DNA from: Spirirestis rafaelensis WJT71-NPBG6
Lineage (GTDB): Bacteria > Cyanobacteriota > Cyanobacteriia > Cyanobacteriales > Nostocaceae
DNA length: 64,000 bases
Direction: 5' to 3'
Assembly (NCBI GenBank): GCA_019359015.1
Contig: JAHHID010000001.1
Span: 105,274 to 169,273 of the forward strand
Shown here: positions 60,495-64,000 of the stretch, in pieces
Position numbering within the stretch: position 1 is the first letter of the stretch
How the letters are laid out: each line of letters starts with the position of its first letter
Notes under the pieces: generated by a model
Told to the model about the DNA's origin: nothing
Database searches by the model: none
The model's input: only the letters and a program-made list of their open reading frames with translations
Program-made: the position numbers and the translations under genes

Positions 60495-60932
60495 ATGCTT
60501 AATAGACTTATTGCTTCTTCTTCACTTATAACGGTTATTTTAGGAGCTACAGCATTCACCACAGTTGCTACAGCACAACAGGGAATAGCAAGAATGAGAT
60601 TTGTTTGGAACTTTCCACAACCAGGTGGCGCAATATACATGAATATCTGTGACGAACCTGATTTCAATACTGATGCAGAATCTGGAGGTTGCGCTAATAT
60701 CAACGTTCTAAACAGAGTTGTTACAAATAACCGAAGTGGAACTGAGTTAATCACAGACAGATTAAAATCAGGGACTCCCTACAAAGCTTGCTTAGTTACT
60801 GATAATATTTATCCCCGTAGCCAATATGAAAGAAGGGGGCGTTGGATTACATGTAAAGTGTTTAATGCCCAAGATAAAGCGACAATTGGATTTAATTACT
60901 CAGACTTAAAATTTGTTAGGGAAAGACCTTAA
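60495..60932 (+). CDS. Exported small protein, 145 aa
   Basis: Signal peptide about 1-28 (LIASSSLITVILGATAFTTV, cleavage near ATAQQ). The mature part is beta-rich: MRFVWNFPQPGGAIYMNICD, the acidic EPDFNTDAESGGCANINVLN, and GTPYKACLVTDNIYPRSQ, with four Cys. Start 60495 is chosen because the signal peptide begins there and AAGAAAAG stands before it; the longer frame (60444) starts inside the conserved upstream block. Family unknown. Confidence 0.7.
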   Translation: MLNRLIASSSLITVILGATAFTTVATAQQGIARMRFVWNFPQPGGAIYMNICDEPDFNTDAESGGCANINVLNRVVTNNRSGTELITDRLKSGTPYKACLVTDNIYPRSQYERRGRWITCKVFNAQDKATIGFNYSDLKFVRERP

Positions 60933-61079
60933 AAAACTCTTTAGTTGGGGTGCATCTAAATTTTTATTTTTGAACTCAAATGTGACGCAGTTAGTTATCG
61001 CTAGATTGGGTCAAGTGTAGCGCAACCCAACAAAACCTCAACTAAGGGTAGTATCGAAAAATTCATTTAACAAGGTTTT

Positions 61080-61165
61080 ATTTAAGGCGATAAGCCCTAC
61101 GGGCATGGCTTCGCTTACCGCTATAGTATGTAGTTTTTATAAGAATAACAATCGCTTTTAAAGCA
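61080..61165. repeat. CHAT-tail repeat half-unit with inserted small repeat
   Basis: TTTAAGGCGAT and ATAGTATGTAGTTTTTATAA are the flanks of a repeat unit, interrupted by AAGCCCTACGGGCATGGC-type sequence (about 61090-61122), a known type of dispersed small repeat. The unit ends AATCGCTTTTAAAGCATAAA, close to the copy before the sister gene. Confidence 0.55.
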
Positions 61166-61211
61166 TAAAGCCCTAAATACACTCTTAAATTAATAGAACA
61201 TAAGAATAACT

Positions 61212-61799
61212 ATGTCAAAGAAAATAGGATTATTAGTAACGATCACTGCCCTTAGCTTAACTCAATCAGTTAGCTTTGCTCAAGATTCTTACAGTGCTAT
61301 TGCTCAGAATATTCCCAAAGCAGAGTGTAATTCTAATTACGGGCAAATTGCCTGTGGTTATAATTGTGTAGCTAACTATGGAGTAGTGCGTTGCGCCGAG
61401 TGGCCTGGTGGTGTTTGTGAAGCTAACTACGGAAAAGTTGTTTGTGGACCACCAGCACCCCCTAACTGGACTTCTCTATATGGCAATAGTAATACTAATA
61501 ACGTAAATTCCACTGTTTCTCGAATTAGCTGGAGTATTTACAGCTATAGGGTTAGCTCAATAGAATGTCAAAAAAGAGCTTATTATTCTATGCAAAATTT
61601 GGGCATGGTTAGCTTAAAGCACGGAGAGGCTAATCGATTTAAATACGTTAGTGGAAATTGGGAAAATAATACCGCCAGAATAGGATGCTTAGACAATAAT
61701 ACCTTGGTTATTTTTGTCGTTGGAAGCAATCAAGAATACATTAATAATTTTAGGAAAAAGTTAATTAGAAACTTAGGTTTGCAATTGGAAGCATTTTAA
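61212..61799 (+). CDS. Exported Cys-rich protein, paralogue B, 195 aa
   Basis: Nearly identical to the gene at 58126 through the signal peptide and the Cys-rich module (about 37-82), then diverging gradually. It has the full-length C-terminal half including ARIGCLDNNT, which the other copy lacks, and so probably represents the ancestral form. An extra Cys lies in that segment. TCAAAGAAAATAG follows the ATG. Function unknown; exported by Sec. Confidence 0.75.
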   Translation: MSKKIGLLVTITALSLTQSVSFAQDSYSAIAQNIPKAECNSNYGQIACGYNCVANYGVVRCAEWPGGVCEANYGKVVCGPPAPPNWTSLYGNSNTNNVNSTVSRISWSIYSYRVSSIECQKRAYYSMQNLGMVSLKHGEANRFKYVSGNWENNTARIGCLDNNTLVIFVVGSNQEYINNFRKKLIRNLGLQLEAF

Positions 61800-61842
61800 T
61801 TATTAAAATGCCAAATGCTGTCAATCATGAAATTAGAACTTC

Positions 61843-61960
61843 ACTATAGCTGGAACTAGATACTATAAAACAAAGCTTCCAAAATAATCTAGTAAGGTTT
61901 TTGTCAAAGCGATCACTCATTTTGTGCAGTTTTTACAAAAGTAGCGATCGCCTGATTATT
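61843..61960. repeat. 3' flank of the duplication, second copy
   Basis: It matches 58740-58860 over about 120 bp with few changes, including CTATAGCTGGAACTAGATAC and GTAGCGATCGCCTGATTAT. It defines the downstream border of the duplicated segment. Confidence 0.75.
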
Positions 61961-61996
61961 TCAAGACCGAAAACTACAACCGACTTAAACTTTTAT

Positions 61997-62338
61997 TTAA
62001 GAAACGGCAAAGTCAGTTATTTTACGACGTTCAGGCGTTTTAAAGGCTAGAACAATTTTCTGAGGGGAGATGCCCTGTTTTACAAGCTCGTTGGCAACGC
62101 CTTCTTCTGTACCGTCTTGTTGTATCCAAATCTTGTCGTTAATAAGATCAATATGGATAAGGTTGCCGTAAATTCGGCGATTTTTTTGCCAACCTGTTTC
62201 AACTAATAGATAATGCTTTTGTTTTTCGTCAATGATGAGTTGAATTTCGTTATCGAGATCCTTGCCAAGAAATTTAAGATAATCTTGTAAGACGATGATG
62301 ATAGCTTGTTCAAGGTAATTTTTATTTAAGGTATCCAC
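61997..62338 (-). CDS. xisI: XisI family protein
   Basis: A 113-residue protein matching XisI, which with XisH was defined as an fdxN-element excision controlling factor in Anabaena. Diagnostic stretches are YLKFLGKDLDNEIQLIIDEK, HYLLVETGWQKNRRIYGNLI, IHIDLINDKIWIQQDGTEEG and VANELVKQGISPQKIVLAF. Length is normal. It overlaps the xisH end by 13 bp. No excision element or recombinase gene is in the window, so the usual role cannot be assumed; most genomes with xisHI pairs have no excision element. Confidence 0.92.
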   Translation of the reverse strand: MDTLNKNYLEQAIIIVLQDYLKFLGKDLDNEIQLIIDEKQKHYLLVETGWQKNRRIYGNLIHIDLINDKIWIQQDGTEEGVANELVKQGISPQKIVLAFKTPERRKITDFAVS

Positions 62339-62745
62339 TTAACAACCTCCTCTTTAGTAGTATCAAAAGTCAATAACCGGAGTATTTTGTCTTCTATTAA
62401 AACCTGTCCAGCCTCTTCTTCAAAGACTGATTCCCTAACATCTTCAGGAACGGCTAAATATAGCTTTCTTTCTGGTTCATAGCGTGTTAGTAAGTGTTCG
62501 TACAGGACAAATTGACCAACTGCTTCCTCTAAATCTTTCATTTCTGAGGCACTACGGAAACTTTTGACTTCGATAGCAATTTTTTTAATACCTTTCTCGG
62601 CAGCAATTAGTCTTTCTGCTCCGAGATCGACGAATAAGTTCTTACCGCGTGGAAGTTTGAGTCGATAGGGATCATGGGTAATTGTCCAGCCATCTTTTTC
62701 AAGAGCATTGCGTACAACGTCATGGTAGTAGTCACGGGCTGGCAT
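62326..62745 (-). CDS. xisH: XisH family protein
   Basis: A 139-residue XisH: MPARDYYHDVVRNALEKDGW, LFVDLGAERLIAAEKG, IAIEVKSFRSASEMKDLEEA, GQFVLYEHLL and LTFDTTKEEVVKWIP. The fold resembles restriction endonuclease-like nucleases (Asp in VDLGAE, EVK in IAIEVKSF), and the D...ExK pair is intact. It is translated first in the two-gene unit and overlaps xisI. Confidence 0.92.
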   Translation of the reverse strand: MPARDYYHDVVRNALEKDGWTITHDPYRLKLPRGKNLFVDLGAERLIAAEKGIKKIAIEVKSFRSASEMKDLEEAVGQFVLYEHLLTRYEPERKLYLAVPEDVRESVFEEEAGQVLIEDKILRLLTFDTTKEEVVKWIP

Positions 62746-63198
62746 GATGGTTACAATTTACTTGATAATTGTTATACAAACTTTATATTTTTTCATTTTA
62801 TCGCTTCACCTGATTTTTTACCGCACCAGAGCGATCGCCTCATCTTGAATAGCTTTTGGACTTCAGGGTAACTGGGTTTTTGTAAGGTGCGATCGCTTTG
62901 TGTAGTTTTTGCTCTTAGTAGCGATCGCTTTCTCATTGAGAAGCTTTTGTGATGCGTGGTAATTAAGGTTTTGTAATGGGCGATCGCTTTCTCATTGAGA
63001 AGCTTTTGTGATTCGAGGTGATTGAGGTTTTGCAAGGAGCGATCGCTTTGTGTAGTTTTTGCTCTTAGTGGCGATTGCCTCCGGCACGCTACGCGAACGC
63101 CTGATGATTGGGCATTGATCAGTAAGTTGAGCAGGAATACTGGTTAAGGCTTCTAGCTTATACTAGAAAAGGAATATTAAACTATATTGCCCTTCAAC
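62746..63198. repeat. Repeat-filled intergenic region
   Basis: It contains at least three degenerate copies of the CHAT-tail repeat (62839-62880, 62931-62965, 62989-63025) with CTCATTGAGAAGCTTTTGTG, GTGTAGTTTTTGCTCTTAGT and HIP1 sites. At 63070-63105 GCGATTGCCTCCGGCACGCT is followed by ACGCGAACGCC, a small dispersed repeat inserted at a HIP1 site. The last 60 bp should carry the promoter of the DUF433 gene. Confidence 0.7.
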
Positions 63199-63531
63199 AT
63201 GTTAGTTTTTCCAAAAGCTGACCCGATTCCACTCACGATTGATGCAAATGGCGTTGTCCGCATCAGCAAAAGTCGCGTCACCTTAGATACAGTAGTTATA
63301 GCTTTTCTGGAAGGGTGTACAGCAGAAGAAATCAGAGAGCAGTACCCATCGCTTCAGCTTTCTGATATTTATTCTGTAATTGGCTATTACTTACGGCATC
63401 AAGCTGAAGTTGATGATTATCTCATGATGCGTCAACGTCTTAACACAGAAGTGCGTCAAGAAGTTGAGAAACGTTTTAACCCTGTTGGCATACGTGATCG
63501 CTTATTAGCCAGACGCAACCAACAAGGGTAG
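63199..63531 (+). CDS. DUF433 domain protein (antitoxin-like)
   Basis: A 110-residue protein. DUF433 signature: ANGVVRISKSRVTLDTVVIA, FLEGCTAEEIREQYPSLQLS and DIYSVIGYYLRHQAEVDDYL. The C-terminus is basic. The family has a small winged-helix fold, and when paired with DUF5615 it is taken as the antitoxin. ATG 63199 is chosen over TTG 63187. It lies 6 bp before its partner gene. Confidence 0.85.
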   Translation: MLVFPKADPIPLTIDANGVVRISKSRVTLDTVVIAFLEGCTAEEIREQYPSLQLSDIYSVIGYYLRHQAEVDDYLMMRQRLNTEVRQEVEKRFNPVGIRDRLLARRNQQG

Positions 63532-63537
63532 TTAGCT

Positions 63538-63891
63538 ATGGTGCGATTCTTGGCTGATGAGAACTTTAACAATCAGATCGTTAGGGGCATTTTGCGTCGC
63601 AACCCTAATGTTGATATTGTTCGCGTTCAGGATATGGGACTGAGTGAAGCAGATGACCCAACTGTTCTCGAATGGGCAGCACAGCATAACCGAGTAGTGC
63701 TAACTCACGATATCGCCACCATGACAAACTTTGCCTATGAACGAATACAAGCAGATCAAGCAATGCCAGGGTTATTTGAGGTTAGTCGTGGTGTCCCTGT
63801 GGGATTAGCAATTGAGGAAATTTTGCTAATAGCTGAGTGCAGCTTGGAGGGAGAATGGGAAGGGCAAGTACGATTCTTGCCTTTGCGCTAA
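63538..63891 (+). CDS. DUF5615 PIN-like protein (toxin-like)
   Basis: A 117-residue PIN-like protein of DUF5615: VRFLADENFNNQIVRGILRR (conserved ADE), DIVRVQDMGLSEADDPTVLE and NRVVLTHDIATMTNFAYERI (conserved THD). The acidic residues of the nuclease-like site are present. It pairs with DUF433 in VapBC-like modules, and RNase activity is the usual inference. Ends 110 bp before the window edge. Confidence 0.85.
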   Translation: MVRFLADENFNNQIVRGILRRNPNVDIVRVQDMGLSEADDPTVLEWAAQHNRVVLTHDIATMTNFAYERIQADQAMPGLFEVSRGVPVGLAIEEILLIAECSLEGEWEGQVRFLPLR

Positions 63892-64000
63892 CAATCTTGT
63901 TAGGCGATCTTCTGAATCTAAATAGCGATTGCCTCCGGCACGCTACGCGATCGCTTTATCATTGAACAGCTTTTGTACTTGGGTGTAACTGGGTTTTCGC
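63892..64000. repeat. CHAT-tail repeat copy at the window end
   Basis: GCGATTGCCTCCGGCACGCT precedes ACGCGATCGCTTTATCATTG and AACAGCTTTTGTACTTGGGT, ending GTAACTGGGTTTTCGC. It combines the small repeat of 63070 with a CHAT-tail unit, and continues beyond the window. Confidence 0.65.

Overview
The window is chromosomal DNA of a filamentous, almost certainly heterocyst-forming (Nostocales-type) cyanobacterium. The evidence is the very high density of the HIP1 octamer GCGATCGC, many short tandem heptamer and octamer repeats, small dispersed repeats and MITE-like elements, and the gene content: an extended hyp operon of the kind known from Nostoc/Anabaena, a CnfR/PatB regulator beside nif-type ferredoxin III and a coxBAC operon, an XisH/XisI pair, and DUF1400, DUF928, CHAT, CHASE2 and Uma2 proteins. 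No rRNA, tRNA or CRISPR array was found.

Layout. 0-13 kb is accessory: a glutathione S-transferase cut by the window edge, a 2OG-Fe(II) oxygenase, a Tat-exported dienelactone hydrolase, an RTX-repeat protein, a kinase-like protein, an SGNH hydrolase, and a minus-strand trio (3'-truncated zinc alcohol dehydrogenase, alpha/beta hydrolase, DUF1400 hydrolase). Gene remnants, an IS transposase relic, composite repeats and a MITE lie between them. 13.3-24.6 kb is the extended hydrogenase-maturation operon: TPR protein, two small membrane proteins, NifU-C/Rieske protein, NHL protein, hypF, hypC, hypD, a tautomerase, an acetyltransferase, hypE, hypA and hypB, all on the plus strand. No hydrogenase structural gene is beside it. 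24.6-29 kb holds an MFS transporter, a luciferase-like oxidoreductase between two unknown proteins, and three small unknown genes.

29.9-40.5 kb is a nitrogen-fixation/heterocyst neighbourhood: cysK with an NtcA-like palindrome and three 22-bp repeats upstream, a nitrogenase-associated ArsC-like protein with a His-rich tail, a cupin, a TPR-like protein, coxC-coxA-coxB (an A2-type oxidase with an intact CuA site), fdxB and the nif activator cnfR/patB. Together these fit respiration and electron supply protecting nitrogenase, with hydrogen recycling served by the hyp operon. 40.5-49.3 kb contains Uma2, cobU, two glycosyltransferases with a WcaF-like acetyltransferase, an HxlR regulator divergent from a quinone-oxidoreductase-type gene with clear palindromes between them, a truncated RnfD-like gene and a polysaccharide deacetylase.

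49.4-64 kb is the most unusual part. It has a damaged signalling pair (5'-truncated HTH regulator and frameshifted CHASE2 histidine kinase), DUF928, an exported TPR-CHAT protein of 946 residues, and then a run of exported small proteins and an exported WD40 protein. Several of these share a conserved block upstream. Two are recent paralogues, one is frameshifted, and a fragment of another is repeated elsewhere. Between them lie tandem and dispersed repeats that resemble the 3' end of the CHAT gene. The window closes with xisH/xisI, more of the same repeats, and a DUF433/DUF5615 toxin-antitoxin-type pair.
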